The notes below the pieces were generated by a model, which saw nothing but the letters and a program-made list of their open reading frames with translations, was not told where the DNA came from and did no database searches. Made by a program: the position numbers and the translations under genes. Positions 22,893 through 30,466 of a stretch of 33,909 nucleotides of DNA are shown here, one piece after another. Location: contig QIAB01000039.1 of assembly GCA_003225455.1 (NCBI GenBank), positions 619 through 34,527 on the forward strand, written 5' to 3'. Source of the DNA: Acidobacteriota bacterium (lineage in GTDB: Bacteria > Acidobacteriota > Terriglobia > Terriglobales > Acidobacteriaceae). Within the stretch, counting starts at the first letter, position 1. Each line of letters starts with the position of its first letter.

Positions 22893-23135
22893 CTAAGCGC
22901 TCTGCTGATGATTATAACGGGTCAAAACTTCGCGTTCCGCGACCAGCCAGTCTTCATGTTCCTGACCTGGTGTGCAGCCGCGCTGCTCGTATAACTCGTA
23001 GGCGCGGCGGCGGATCTCGCTCTCCAGGTCGACTGTGAAGGAACCCTGCTTCACGTCGGGTGCGGTCACTACCGGCAGGGTTGCGACCTCTGCTTTACGG
23101 GCATTTCCATTGCGAGGGGATTTTGCTCTAGCCAT
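22893..23135 (-). CDS. DUF2934 domain protein
   Basis: An 80-residue protein with a basic head (M-A-R-A-K-S-P-R-N-G-N-A-R-K) and a C-terminal DUF2934 domain: I-R-R-R-A-Y-E-L-Y-E-Q-R-G, then E-D-W-L-V-A-E-R-E-V-L. This domain is common in Acidobacteria and some proteobacteria and has no known function; the charged helical hairpin is its hallmark. I start it at 23135 because AAGGAG lies eight bases upstream; an ATG at 23195 would add 20 residues reading into a direct repeat. It stands between dnaE2 and the response regulator, in the same direction. Confidence 0.85.
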   Translation of the reverse strand: MARAKSPRNGNARKAEVATLPVVTAPDVKQGSFTVDLESEIRRRAYELYEQRGCTPGQEHEDWLVAEREVLTRYNHQQSA

Positions 23136-23162
23136 AATCGGATACTCCTTACAGATACCAGG

Positions 23163-23269
23163 TTCAATAATGAATCGAATTGATGAATCAGCCACATACG
23201 CGCTGGACTCCTCTCGTACGGGGCCCTACATAGATTGTGGCAGATGATGTCTTCAATAATAAACCGAAT
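23163..23269. repeat. Pair of 18-base direct repeats upstream of DUF2934
   Basis: TTCAATAATGAATCGAAT (23163-23180) and TTCAATAATAAACCGAAT (23252-23269) differ at two bases and lie 89 bases apart, in the 168-base spacer between dnaE2 and DUF2934. They may be binding sites for a regulator. Confidence 0.6.
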
Positions 23270-23303
23270 GGCTGTGGATGTGGGAGGAAGCAGAAAAAAA
23301 TTT

Positions 23304-26300
23304 CTAATAAAAATCGTGCGAGCTGGTTTCGGCTTGCGTGATGGCCAGCGGCAGGACACGCTCGGCTTTGACGGAAATCACATTATCCTGGTTCTGCAAA
23401 ATACCTTCGATCATCAGGAACTGCTCGGCGGTTACCAGTAACCGGTTTTTCTGAAACAGATCGGGATTGATGATGGCGTTGGCTACACCGGTTTCATCTT
23501 CCAGACTTAGAAATACAAATCCCTTTGCGGTTCCGGGACGTTGGCGGGCAATAACGCATCCTCCGATTCGTGCTCGCTGACCATTGGGGATCGACTTGAG
23601 GTCGATTGCTCTGCGGACTCCGGTGCTTTGTAAGCGCGCACGATGATAGGCCATCGGATGGGGGCCAACCGTCAGCCCGGTTCCGCGAAAGTCGGCCACC
23701 AGACGTTCTTCATTATTCATTTGCATAAGTGGCGATTTCGAATCGGGTTCCGGCAATTCCTCCAGCAGCGGTCCGGAGTAACGCACGGCGCGCTCGACTT
23801 GCCAGAGCGCATCTCTTCTATGCAGTTTCGAGTTTCGAGTTGTAACCGAATTACTGGGAACTGCGAACTGAGAACTGAGAACTGAATTCAATGCACCAAT
23901 TTCAGCCAGCGTATTCAGTTCATCTTTGCGTAATTCGGGGACGCGATGGACCAGATCATGAACAGAAGAAAACGGAGCATGATTTCGCTCGCGCACCAGG
24001 GCCTGCGCGGCTTCTTCGCGCAGTCCGCGAACATAGCGTAGGCCAAGGCGGAGCGCGGGCCTTTCGACTTCCCCGATTGCGGGATGGCCCTCCAGCCTAT
24101 CGTTTGAAGAATTCCCTCCATTTTCCTGGCCAACGGCCAATGACCAATGACCAACGACTGCATTCACGACTGTACATTTCCACTCCGACTTCATCACATC
24201 CACCGGCAATACCTTCAGTCCGTGGCGTTGTGCATCTTTGACGATCGTCGCGGGACGATAAAACCCCATCGGCTGATTATTCAGCAATGCAGCGGTGAAC
24301 GCGGCCAGGTAATGACATTTCAGATAGGCGCTGGCATAAGCAATCAAAGCGAAGCTGGCCGCGTGCGATTCAGGGAATCCATACAACGCGAAAGATGTGA
24401 TTGAAAGAATGATCTGCTCCTGCGCCCCGCGCGAAATACCATTGCGATCCATGCCGGCGCGCAGCTTGGTCTCAATCTCCCGCATGCGCTTTTCCGAGCG
24501 CTTGAATCCCATGGCACGGCGAAGTTCTTCGGCTTCGCCACCGCTGAATCCGGCTACCACCATAGCCATACGCAGCAGTTGTTCCTGAAACAGCGGCACA
24601 CCCAGAGTCCGCTTGAGCACAGGTTCGAGCGATGGATGCGCATAGGTGACCTCCTCGCGTCCCTGGCGGCGCTGTAAATAAGGATTCACCATTTGGCCGA
24701 CAATGGGCCCAGGACGAATGATCGCCACCTGCACCACGATGTCATAAAACTTCTTGGGCCTCAGGCGCGGCAGGCATGACATCTGCGCCCGGCTCTCGAT
24801 CTGGAACATGCCAATGGTGTCGGCTTTCTGCAGAGTCGAATAAACTTCGGGATCGTCCGCCGGCAGGTGAGCCAGGTCAACTTCTTCGTGGTAGTGATTG
24901 CGAATCAGTTCGAGCGAATCTTCGAGCACCGCCATCATTCCCAGCCCAAGCAGATCTACTTTGATAATGCCGAGATCAGCGCAGTCATCTTTGTCCCATT
25001 GCACGACGACGCGCCCGGGCATGGAAGCAGGTTCGAGGGGGACGACAGAATCAAGTTGCCCCTGGCAAATTACCATTCCACCGGAGTGCTGGCCGAGATG
25101 CCGGGGCAGATCCTGCACTGCCACGCACAGCTCAAAGTATTTGCGTAGACGAGGATGGCTGAGGTCAAGCCCGGCATCTCGGAAGCGATGGTCGAAGGTA
25201 TCGTTCGAATCGCGGTATTCCCAGGTAGAAACCGCAGCGGAAACTTTGTCGAGAGTTTCAGGGTCGAAACCGAGTGCCTTGCCTATTTCGCGGCCCGCCA
25301 TGCGGCTGCGATAGGTGATCACGTTCGCGGTCATGGCGGCCCCGCGCTCACCATATCGCTTATATAAATATTGGATGACGCGTTCTCGCTGGTCTCCGCT
25401 GGGGAGGTCAAGATCGATATCCGGCCACTCGCCGCGTTCTTCAGAAAGAAAGCGCTCGAAGAGCAGCTCCATGCCGACCGGATCGACCGCGGTAATCCCA
25501 AGCGAGTAACACGCGGCACTGTTGGCCGCTGAGCCACGCCCCTGCACTAGAATTTTTTGTTCCCGGCAGAAGCGCACCAGGTCCCAAACAATCAGGAAAT
25601 AGCCTTCAAGTTTGAGCTTTTCGATCAGGTGTAATTCGCGATCCACTTGCTGGCGGGCGCAGTTCTGCAAATCTGCCGTCGCTCTGCAGTATCGTTGCTG
25701 GAAACCCTCCCGCGTGTGCTCCCGCAGGAACGACATCATGGTCTCACCCTTGGGCACAGGGTATTTTGGGAATTCGTATCCGAGATCTTTCAGCGTGAAC
25801 TCGATTCGCGAAGAAAGTTCGGCCGTATTGGCGATGGCTTCTGGAAAGTCAGAAAACAACCTTTCCATTTCCTGCGTCGATTTCAGATGACGTTCGGAAT
25901 TGCGCGGCAGTAAGCGTCCCGCTGCAGCTAACGTGCAGTGGTTGCGAATGGCGGTAAATACATCGCACAATTCGCGTTCGCGTGGAGTGGCATAACAGAC
26001 GCCATTGGCCGCAAGCAGAGGAAGCTGAAGTGAACGGGCAATTTCAATAGCAGCATGGTTGCGGGCCTCCTGCTCGCGATGGAAATGCCGCTGCAATTCG
26101 ATATAAACATTTTCGCGTCCAAAAATATCGATCAACTCTTCGACTGACCGCCGCGCTTCCGCTATGCCGCCGTGGGCAAGAGCAATGGCAAGCGGCCCAT
26201 TTTCTCCACCAGTAAGGCAGATCAATCCTGCAGCGTGTTCCCGCAGTTCATCTTCGCGCACTGCGCCCTCGCCCTTTTTCGCGCGAAGCTTCATCTTCGT

Positions 26301-26612
26301 GATTAAGCGGCAGAGATTTTGATAACCGGCGCGGGAGGAAATAAGAACAGGAAGGCAACATGTTTCTATTTTTGAATTGTGGAATTTGTGAAAGTTTTTG
26401 GAAATCTCGTATGTCACCTCCGCCCCAATATGCGCTTTGATTCCTGCTCTTTTGGCCGCCATGTAAAAGCGCGGCGCGCCATATACGCCATCTCGATCCA
26501 GCAGCGCCATGGCAGTCATATCCAGATGTGCGCAGATCTCGATCAAGCTTTCAGGCAGAGAGGCGCCCTCAAGAAAACTAAAAGCAGAGCGAGCGTGAAA
26601 CTCGATGTACAT
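23304..26612 (-). CDS. dnaE2: Error-prone DNA polymerase III alpha subunit DnaE2 (ImuC)
   Basis: About 1,102 residues, a C-family polymerase used in damage-induced mutagenesis with ImuA and ImuB. The N-terminal PHP domain starts M-Y-I-E-F-H-A-R-S-A-F-S-F-L-E-G-A-S. The polymerase core shows the G-R-G-S-A-A-N-S motif and the catalytic acid cluster W-P-D-I-D-L-D-L. The finger, helix-hairpin-helix and OB parts follow (A-L-R-L-G-L-R-Y-V-R-G-L, then G-G-C-V-I-A-R-Q-R-P-G-T-A-K-G). Two stretches look inserted: one around V-V-G-H-W-S-L-A-V-G-Q and one around L-S-S-Q-F-A-V-P-S-N-S; both are encoded by tandem heptamers. The ATG at 26612 fits the family start; a GTG nine codons upstream is possible. 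It is the last gene of the imuA-imuB-dnaE2 unit. Confidence 0.95.
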   Translation of the reverse strand: MYIEFHARSAFSFLEGASLPESLIEICAHLDMTAMALLDRDGVYGAPRFYMAAKRAGIKAHIGAEVTYEISKNFHKFHNSKIETCCLPVLISSRAGYQNLCRLITKMKLRAKKGEGAVREDELREHAAGLICLTGGENGPLAIALAHGGIAEARRSVEELIDIFGRENVYIELQRHFHREQEARNHAAIEIARSLQLPLLAANGVCYATPRERELCDVFTAIRNHCTLAAAGRLLPRNSERHLKSTQEMERLFSDFPEAIANTAELSSRIEFTLKDLGYEFPKYPVPKGETMMSFLREHTREGFQQRYCRATADLQNCARQQVDRELHLIEKLKLEGYFLIVWDLVRFCREQKILVQGRGSAANSAACYSLGITAVDPVGMELLFERFLSEERGEWPDIDLDLPSGDQRERVIQYLYKRYGERGAAMTANVITYRSRMAGREIGKALGFDPETLDKVSAAVSTWEYRDSNDTFDHRFRDAGLDLSHPRLRKYFELCVAVQDLPRHLGQHSGGMVICQGQLDSVVPLEPASMPGRVVVQWDKDDCADLGIIKVDLLGLGMMAVLEDSLELIRNHYHEEVDLAHLPADDPEVYSTLQKADTIGMFQIESRAQMSCLPRLRPKKFYDIVVQVAIIRPGPIVGQMVNPYLQRRQGREEVTYAHPSLEPVLKRTLGVPLFQEQLLRMAMVVAGFSGGEAEELRRAMGFKRSEKRMREIETKLRAGMDRNGISRGAQEQIILSITSFALYGFPESHAASFALIAYASAYLKCHYLAAFTAALLNNQPMGFYRPATIVKDAQRHGLKVLPVDVMKSEWKCTVVNAVVGHWSLAVGQENGGNSSNDRLEGHPAIGEVERPALRLGLRYVRGLREEAAQALVRERNHAPFSSVHDLVHRVPELRKDELNTLAEIGALNSVLSSQFAVPSNSVTTRNSKLHRRDALWQVERAVRYSGPLLEELPEPDSKSPLMQMNNEERLVADFRGTGLTVGPHPMAYHRARLQSTGVRRAIDLKSIPNGQRARIGGCVIARQRPGTAKGFVFLSLEDETGVANAIINPDLFQKNRLLVTAEQFLMIEGILQNQDNVISVKAERVLPLAITQAETSSHDFY
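23824..23887. repeat. Heptamer arrays inside dnaE2 (AGTTTCG and ACTGAGA)
   Basis: Two exact AGTTTCG units with a partial third (23824-23842) and then five units ACTGGGA, ACTGCGA, ACTGAGA, ACTGAGA, ACTGAAT (23853-23887). ACTGAGA is a circular permutation of GAACTGA. The stretch encodes roughly 20 residues between the conserved E-I-G-A-L-N and H-R-R-D-A-L-W segments. Confidence 0.8.
24130..24157. repeat. Four tandem heptamers (CCAATGA) inside dnaE2
   Basis: CCAACGG, CCAATGA, CCAATGA and CCAACGA in a row. On the coding strand they give part of V-V-G-H-W-S-L-A-V-G-Q, just before the conserved P-A-L-R-L-G-L segment. The dnaE2 frame stays open through the array. Confidence 0.75.
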
Positions 26613-26643
26613 CGGACTCTCGACAGAGGCGTTACTCACAACC

Positions 26644-26685
26644 GAGAACTGCTTTTTGTAAAAATCAGTTCTCAGTTCTCAGTTT
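26644..26685. repeat. Heptamers and a strong hairpin between imuB and dnaE2
   Basis: GAGAACTG at 26644-26651 and CAGTTCTC at 26666-26673 are perfect inverted repeats; inside them TTTTT (26653-26657) and AAAAA (26660-26664) pair as well. The right arm is part of three heptamers: TCAGTTC, TCAGTTC, TCAGTTT (26665-26685). It sits in the short gap between the imuB stop and the dnaE2 start, where an RNA fold could change dnaE2 translation. Confidence 0.7.
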
Positions 26686-26690
26686 CCCAA

Positions 26691-28250
26691 TTAGTCATAG
26701 CTTCCTTCTAAGAACCACCTTCCACTGAGCAGATCGCGAACCAGGCGATATAGCGCAATTCCGCTTTCCTGCTGCACAGCGATGTCCCATTCATCGCGCG
26801 CCCATCCTTCGTGCTCCCACCAGTCTCCCGAAGAGCGCCAGGGGCCCGCACTCCAGAAAATTTCTCCATCTATGTGTTTGCGCTTGGGACAGGTGATTCG
26901 CGCAGGCACGCCGTCCCGTATGTTCACAATAGCGAATAGAGATGGGCGAATAATTCGCAGGGCGGTGACCGCGCCGTCTTTGCTCTGCAGATGTGCCGCC
27001 GAGTGCGGAAAACTTTCGGCTTTAGCCGTCGAGGTCTGTGGCTGAGAATTCTCTGGCATGAATCGCTGCATTTGAAATGTCTGCGGACGATGTGTATCCA
27101 TCATTTGCACAGCGCCCACTTTGTTTTCTCCAACAATGCCGGCAATTCGCGCCAGCGTGAGTTCAAGTTTTTCCGGTTCCGGTGAAGGAGGGAGAAATAG
27201 CCCATTTTGCGCGGCTCGCGGCCGCGCCGGCTCGGCTGATAACTGAATTTTGATGATAGGAGCACCTGGAGGATGCGCCTTCAAATCAAGCTGCAGGAGC
27301 TTGAGAAAAATCTTTTCATCGAGCAGAGGGACAGGAAGCCGGAGCGTGCGATGGAAAGTTTTGGTATGACTGCCGTTTTCGAGTTCAAGTTGCAGCCGTA
27401 TTTCTTGGGTGGCCAAAGCTCTGGCGCTCAAACGGCCACATAGTTGTTCCAGCATCCGCGCCAGCAGAAATGCGAGCGGCTCCAACAGAACCAGTGGGTG
27501 TTCCAGTTCGACCGCTTCTTCAAAAACCAATGGCGGTTCCACCGGAACGAGAGTGCGGAAGGTTACTCCACGCGCTAACTGCTGCAGGCGAACTCCTTCT
27601 TGCCCCAATCGCTCGCTAAGCGCGATCTCCGGTAAAGTGGCGAGAGCGCGTAGATTGCGAATGCCCCAGCGGCTGAGTGTTTCTAAAATTCGCACGCGAT
27701 CTAAATCAGCATCGAAAAACAGCACCTCCACGGGCAGGCTCCCCAACTGCTCCGCCTCTTTCCCGTCCGCAATCACAGTTACTCCGGAGAATCCACGAGC
27801 TGCAATTAACGCGGTGTCTGGATTCGCCGCCACAGCAACATTAGTTTCAAGCCCCAAATCGGAGGCACGCTGCGACACATCGCGGGCAATCTTCGGCAGA
27901 GGGCCGAAAAGCGATTCCATGCCGGCGAGATCAAGGATGATGGTGTCGCAGCCAGCATCTTCGACCCGCGGCGAGAACGCTTGCGCACAATCCAGCAACG
28001 CAGCATGAGCGGCGGTTTCCTGCAAAGGCGAGCGCGCCCGCAACGCAAGCTCAGAGCAAGCTTCCACTTGCAGTTTCGTCATTCCCACTTCCACCCCGGC
28101 ACGGCGCGCTTTTTCATTTGCAGTCAAAACTTTTTCGAGAGGCGCTTTGCCTTCAAGCACAACAACGGCTTGCGAGCGCAGTTCCGGTTCCACGCGCAGA
28201 AGCGCTTCCACAGGAAAGTCGGGAACGAAGATGCAGGCAAAAGCGGGCAT
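26691..28250 (-). CDS. imuB: ImuB, catalytically inactive Y-family polymerase homologue
   Basis: A 519-residue protein of the mutagenesis cassette. ImuB links DnaE2 and ImuA to the sliding clamp and is itself inactive as a polymerase. The Y-family fold is visible: I-F-V-P-D-F-P-V-E-A at the start replaces the metal-binding D-x-D-x-F-F/Y region, and I-I-L-D-L-A-G-M-E-S-L-F-G replaces the D-E catalytic motif, as in known ImuB proteins. The little-finger region and a C-terminal extension follow, ending R-W-F-L-E-G-S-Y-D; this end contains A-G-P-W-R-S-S-G-D-W-W, a feature of acidobacterial ImuB. The ATG at 28250 lacks a strong ribosome site and lies 37 bases after imuA. Confidence 0.93.
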   Translation of the reverse strand: MPAFACIFVPDFPVEALLRVEPELRSQAVVVLEGKAPLEKVLTANEKARRAGVEVGMTKLQVEACSELALRARSPLQETAAHAALLDCAQAFSPRVEDAGCDTIILDLAGMESLFGPLPKIARDVSQRASDLGLETNVAVAANPDTALIAARGFSGVTVIADGKEAEQLGSLPVEVLFFDADLDRVRILETLSRWGIRNLRALATLPEIALSERLGQEGVRLQQLARGVTFRTLVPVEPPLVFEEAVELEHPLVLLEPLAFLLARMLEQLCGRLSARALATQEIRLQLELENGSHTKTFHRTLRLPVPLLDEKIFLKLLQLDLKAHPPGAPIIKIQLSAEPARPRAAQNGLFLPPSPEPEKLELTLARIAGIVGENKVGAVQMMDTHRPQTFQMQRFMPENSQPQTSTAKAESFPHSAAHLQSKDGAVTALRIIRPSLFAIVNIRDGVPARITCPKRKHIDGEIFWSAGPWRSSGDWWEHEGWARDEWDIAVQQESGIALYRLVRDLLSGRWFLEGSYD

Positions 28251-28287
28251 TGCTTCAGTCGTTAGTCGTTTGCCCTCAGTTTGTGTG

Positions 28288-29226
28288 TTAGCCGGCTCGT
28301 ACAGTTTTCGTCCTGAACCCGGCCCTTACAGATTGTTGCGGCTTCCGCTCAAGCCTGGATCGCAAAATCTCTCCTTCCACTTTCAATCCTTCAAAAAGAT
28401 GCGTGTGTGAAGAAACTGGAGTTTGAGAGCCGATGGCTGAAAGCTTTCCCGAAGACTGACGATCGACGGCCGAAGACCATAATTTGAGCGACAGCGCCGC
28501 GCAACTTTGCGCGCACGGAGCTGGCGTAATCGCAAGCAGCACCGTAGGCGTGTGCTCCACCGCACGCTGAAAACGAAACCAGGAAGTCAGGGGAATGCGC
28601 CGGGCCACGCGGAACGGAACGTCACCCAAATCTATGGCCACCATGCCGAATCCGCCGCTTTGCAGTAGCAAGTCGGTGACTCGCAGCGCTTGCTCCAGCG
28701 CAGACATCGGATCTCGGACTTCAGATCTCGGCGGTTGAGGATCAAGTCCAAAGTGTGAACTCTGACTCCTGAAAGCTGATGGCTGACGGCTGACGGCTGA
28801 AGTCCGAGGTCCGAACTCCGCTCCTCCACACCGAACCCACAGCAATCGTTCAAAATCCACTCCCGCCGCGTCGGCGGAACCTGGGTCAAAAGCATCGCTT
28901 GCATCCACAAGAACGCAAACTTCTTGCCGCCGTGTAGCCACGGCAAGCGCCGCCAGCAGCACGCTGGTACGTCCCGAAGAGGTTGGCCCGCAAATTTCAG
29001 TTAAACATCCGCGCGGTAGCCCTCCGGTGAGCGAATTTAGTTCTTGAATTCCAATGGGAACCATTTCCGGTGCGGGCCTTATCTCCAGCCGGGAAGCGGG
29101 AGTGACGGCAGCAAGCCTCGACATCTGCGACAGCCGCTCCAAAACCAGCACCGGCCCAGGCTTTTGGGGAAAGTCAGGGGGACGGCCCAAGGCCATTTCG
29201 ACGCAAAACAAAGGAGAAGAAGACAT
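28288..29226 (-). CDS. imuA: ImuA, RecA-like mutagenesis protein with repeat-encoded insertions
   Basis: A 312-residue RecA/SulA-like protein, first gene of the cassette. The P-loop at 80-87 reads G-P-T-S-S-G-R-T: the lysine that holds ATP in RecA is arginine, a change I also expect in other acidobacterial ImuA. The RecA-like core continues with V-C-V-L-V-D-A-S-D-A-F-D-P and L-L-W-V-R-C. Residues about 134-175 interrupt the core before the conserved L-E-Q-A-L-R-V-T-D-L-L-L-Q-S-G-G-F-G and are encoded by tandem heptamers; a second such stretch lies near S-S-A-V-D-R-Q-S-S-G-K. The C-terminus ends in a basic tail. The ATG at 29226 has GAGG about seven bases upstream. Operator-like repeats and a TTGACA box lie upstream. 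Confidence 0.9.
   Translation of the reverse strand: MSSSPLFCVEMALGRPPDFPQKPGPVLVLERLSQMSRLAAVTPASRLEIRPAPEMVPIGIQELNSLTGGLPRGCLTEICGPTSSGRTSVLLAALAVATRRQEVCVLVDASDAFDPGSADAAGVDFERLLWVRCGGAEFGPRTSAVSRQPSAFRSQSSHFGLDPQPPRSEVRDPMSALEQALRVTDLLLQSGGFGMVAIDLGDVPFRVARRIPLTSWFRFQRAVEHTPTVLLAITPAPCAQSCAALSLKLWSSAVDRQSSGKLSAIGSQTPVSSHTHLFEGLKVEGEILRSRLERKPQQSVRAGFRTKTVRAG
28425..28478. repeat. Heptamer blocks in the 3' part of imuA (GANNNCY)
   Basis: Three units GAGAGCC, GATGGCT, GAAAGCT (28425-28445) and, after five bases, four units GAAGACT, GACGATC, GACGGCC, GAAGACC (28451-28478). They share the GA-start pattern with the 28757 array. The imuA frame stays open. Confidence 0.6.
28705..28732. repeat. 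Heptamer block in imuA (TCTCGGA)
   Basis: CATCGGA, TCTCGGA, CTTCAGA, TCTCGGC form a diverged seven-base period. It sits 24 bases before the longer array at 28757 and belongs to the same inserted region. Confidence 0.55.
28757..28819. repeat. Nine tandem heptamers (GANNNCY) inside imuA
   Basis: GAACTCT, GACTCCT, GAAAGCT, GATGGCT, GACGGCT, GACGGCT, GAAGTCC, GAGGTCC, GAACTCC: nine units without a gap, 63 bases, exactly 21 codons. Every unit begins GA. The array codes for the inserted segment between L-L-W-V-R-C and L-E-Q-A-L-R. Confidence 0.8.
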
Positions 29227-29296
29227 TCAAGGACCTCAGAATTTCAGGGAACAAATTTCGGTGAACATCGAGCAATCCAGAAAGGACTGCGCAAGA

Positions 29297-29366
29297 CGAA
29301 TTCAGCGGCAAATTCGCTTTTTATTCGCCTTTACGAAATACTGCTACTGGAGGAAGATTTTGTCAA
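29297..29366 (-). promoter_or_regulatory. Candidate promoter and damage-response operator of imuA-imuB-dnaE2
   Basis: On the minus strand a perfect TTGACA (29366-29361) is followed about 18 bases on by AGTATT, a poor -10. Just downstream lie two inverted repeats with the same half-site: TTCG-N6-CGAA (29324-29337) and CGAATT-N8-AATTCG (29297-29316). Mutagenesis cassettes are normally under LexA control; these repeats are the best operator candidates, but the LexA box of this organism is not known to me. Confidence 0.45.
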
Positions 29367-29486
29367 GAAGCTAACTGCTTTCTAATACCCATATCGGCGC
29401 TGTTTGCGGTCCTGAGTTGCCAAATGGATATCAGCTGAGAAGCGCAACGTATCGCTGAAGAAGCGGGGAGCCTTTGATGATTCATA

Positions 29487-29867
29487 ATGTCGACGATGAC
29501 GTTTTATTCTGTGCTTGCATCACTGGTACTGGCACTGCACCTCCTTTTCATTCTCTGGGTGGTGTTCGGAGCCCTTTTGACCCGCCATCGGCCGCTGCTG
29601 CGATGGCTCCACCTTGCCTCGCTGGTCTGGGGCATCGCGGTTGAAATCCTGCCTTGGCCCTGCCCGCTGACTCCAGCCGAGAACTGGCTGCGGGACCACG
29701 CCGGACTCGCCGCTTATCAGGGTGGATTTCTCCTTCACTATTTGGACACGCTTGTCTATCCGGATGTGCCGCCCAGCCTGCTGACCGCGGGTGGTGTCGC
29801 GGTTTGCCTATTCAACCTCGGAATCTACGCTGCACGCTTCCGGCACCGACATGTTGCCCGCCGGTAA
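29487..29867 (+). CDS. DUF2784 membrane protein
   Basis: A 126-residue protein with three to four membrane helices: 7-29, 38-56, and one near 98-114. The family pattern L-A-L-H-L-L-F-I-L-W-V-V-F-G-A-L-L, then W-L-H-L-A-S-L-V-W-G-I-A-V-E-I and C-P-L-T-P-A-E-N-W-L-R, matches DUF2784, a family with no known function. The tail is basic (R-F-R-H-R-H-V-A-R-R), so the C-terminus probably faces the cytoplasm. An ATG three codons later is equally likely as start. GGGGAG lies too far upstream to decide. No operon partner is close: the neighbour on the left diverges and the next gene is 149 bases downstream. Confidence 0.85.
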   Translation: MSTMTFYSVLASLVLALHLLFILWVVFGALLTRHRPLLRWLHLASLVWGIAVEILPWPCPLTPAENWLRDHAGLAAYQGGFLLHYLDTLVYPDVPPSLLTAGGVAVCLFNLGIYAARFRHRHVARR

Positions 29868-30016
29868 CTCGGGAACCCGTGACAATGGGTGTATCATATT
29901 GCCCAAGAAAGCTTGGCTTCATCCTACGTAGCGTTTTGGGGGCGGGGAGCTAGTACTTTGGCCTGCCGATTTTTTCTGTGAGCGGCTCCTGGACGCCTCT
30001 TTTGAAAAGGGGAGCT

Positions 30017-30466
30017 ATGCATCACCGAACTAAATCTGTTCCATCGCGTCGGTCTCGCAAGAATGTTTTCCTGCTGCTATTTCTCACGGTGCTCTTTGGA
30101 GCGCCAGCCCGTGCGCAGAAGAACCAAACAGCCTCAGCAAGCCCGCCCAAGTACGATCTGAAAACCGAGGCGAAGCTCAAGGGAACTGTGCAGGATCTGA
30201 AGCTGCCGCCGAAAGGAAGCGAGAAGGAAATTGCCCACCTCGTCCTGAAAAATGGCGCGGACGCGCTCGATGTTTACCTGTGCCCCCAGACCTTTCTCGC
30301 GGACATGGGATTTAGCTTCAGCAAGGGCGACGAAATCGCGCTTACCGGCTCGAGAATCAAACAAGGCGAAGCTGATCTGATCCTCGCACGTGAAGTGGTG
30401 AAAGGTAGCGACACACTGGTGCTCCGCGACGAGAAAGGGAGCCCAGTCTGGGGCTGGCATCGTTGA
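30017..30466 (+). CDS. Exported OB-fold-like protein, unknown function
   Basis: A 149-residue exported protein. Residues 15-33 form a signal peptide (N-V-F-L-L-L-F-L-T-V-L-F-G, cleavage near A-R-A-Q). The mature part has five to six beta strands with the rhythm of an OB fold: L-K-G-T-V-Q-D-L-K-L-P, A-H-L-V-L-K-N-G, A-L-D-V-Y-L-C-P, D-E-I-A-L-T-G-S-R-I and L-I-L-A-R-E-V-V-K. OB folds of this periplasmic sort bind oligosaccharides, metals or peptides; here nothing decides between them. I prefer the ATG at 30017 because GGGGAG lies just before it; a GTG at 29978 would extend the head with no conserved residues. A single-gene unit. Confidence 0.7.
   Translation: MHHRTKSVPSRRSRKNVFLLLFLTVLFGAPARAQKNQTASASPPKYDLKTEAKLKGTVQDLKLPPKGSEKEIAHLVLKNGADALDVYLCPQTFLADMGFSFSKGDEIALTGSRIKQGEADLILAREVVKGSDTLVLRDEKGSPVWGWHR

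Noticed and set aside
27409-28008. Plus-strand open frame of 199 codons
   Set aside because: Antisense to imuB, serine- and arginine-rich as expected for a shadow frame.
22399-28819. CRISPR array as an explanation for the repeats
   Set aside because: Units are seven bases with no spacers; arrays are short, scattered and partly coding.
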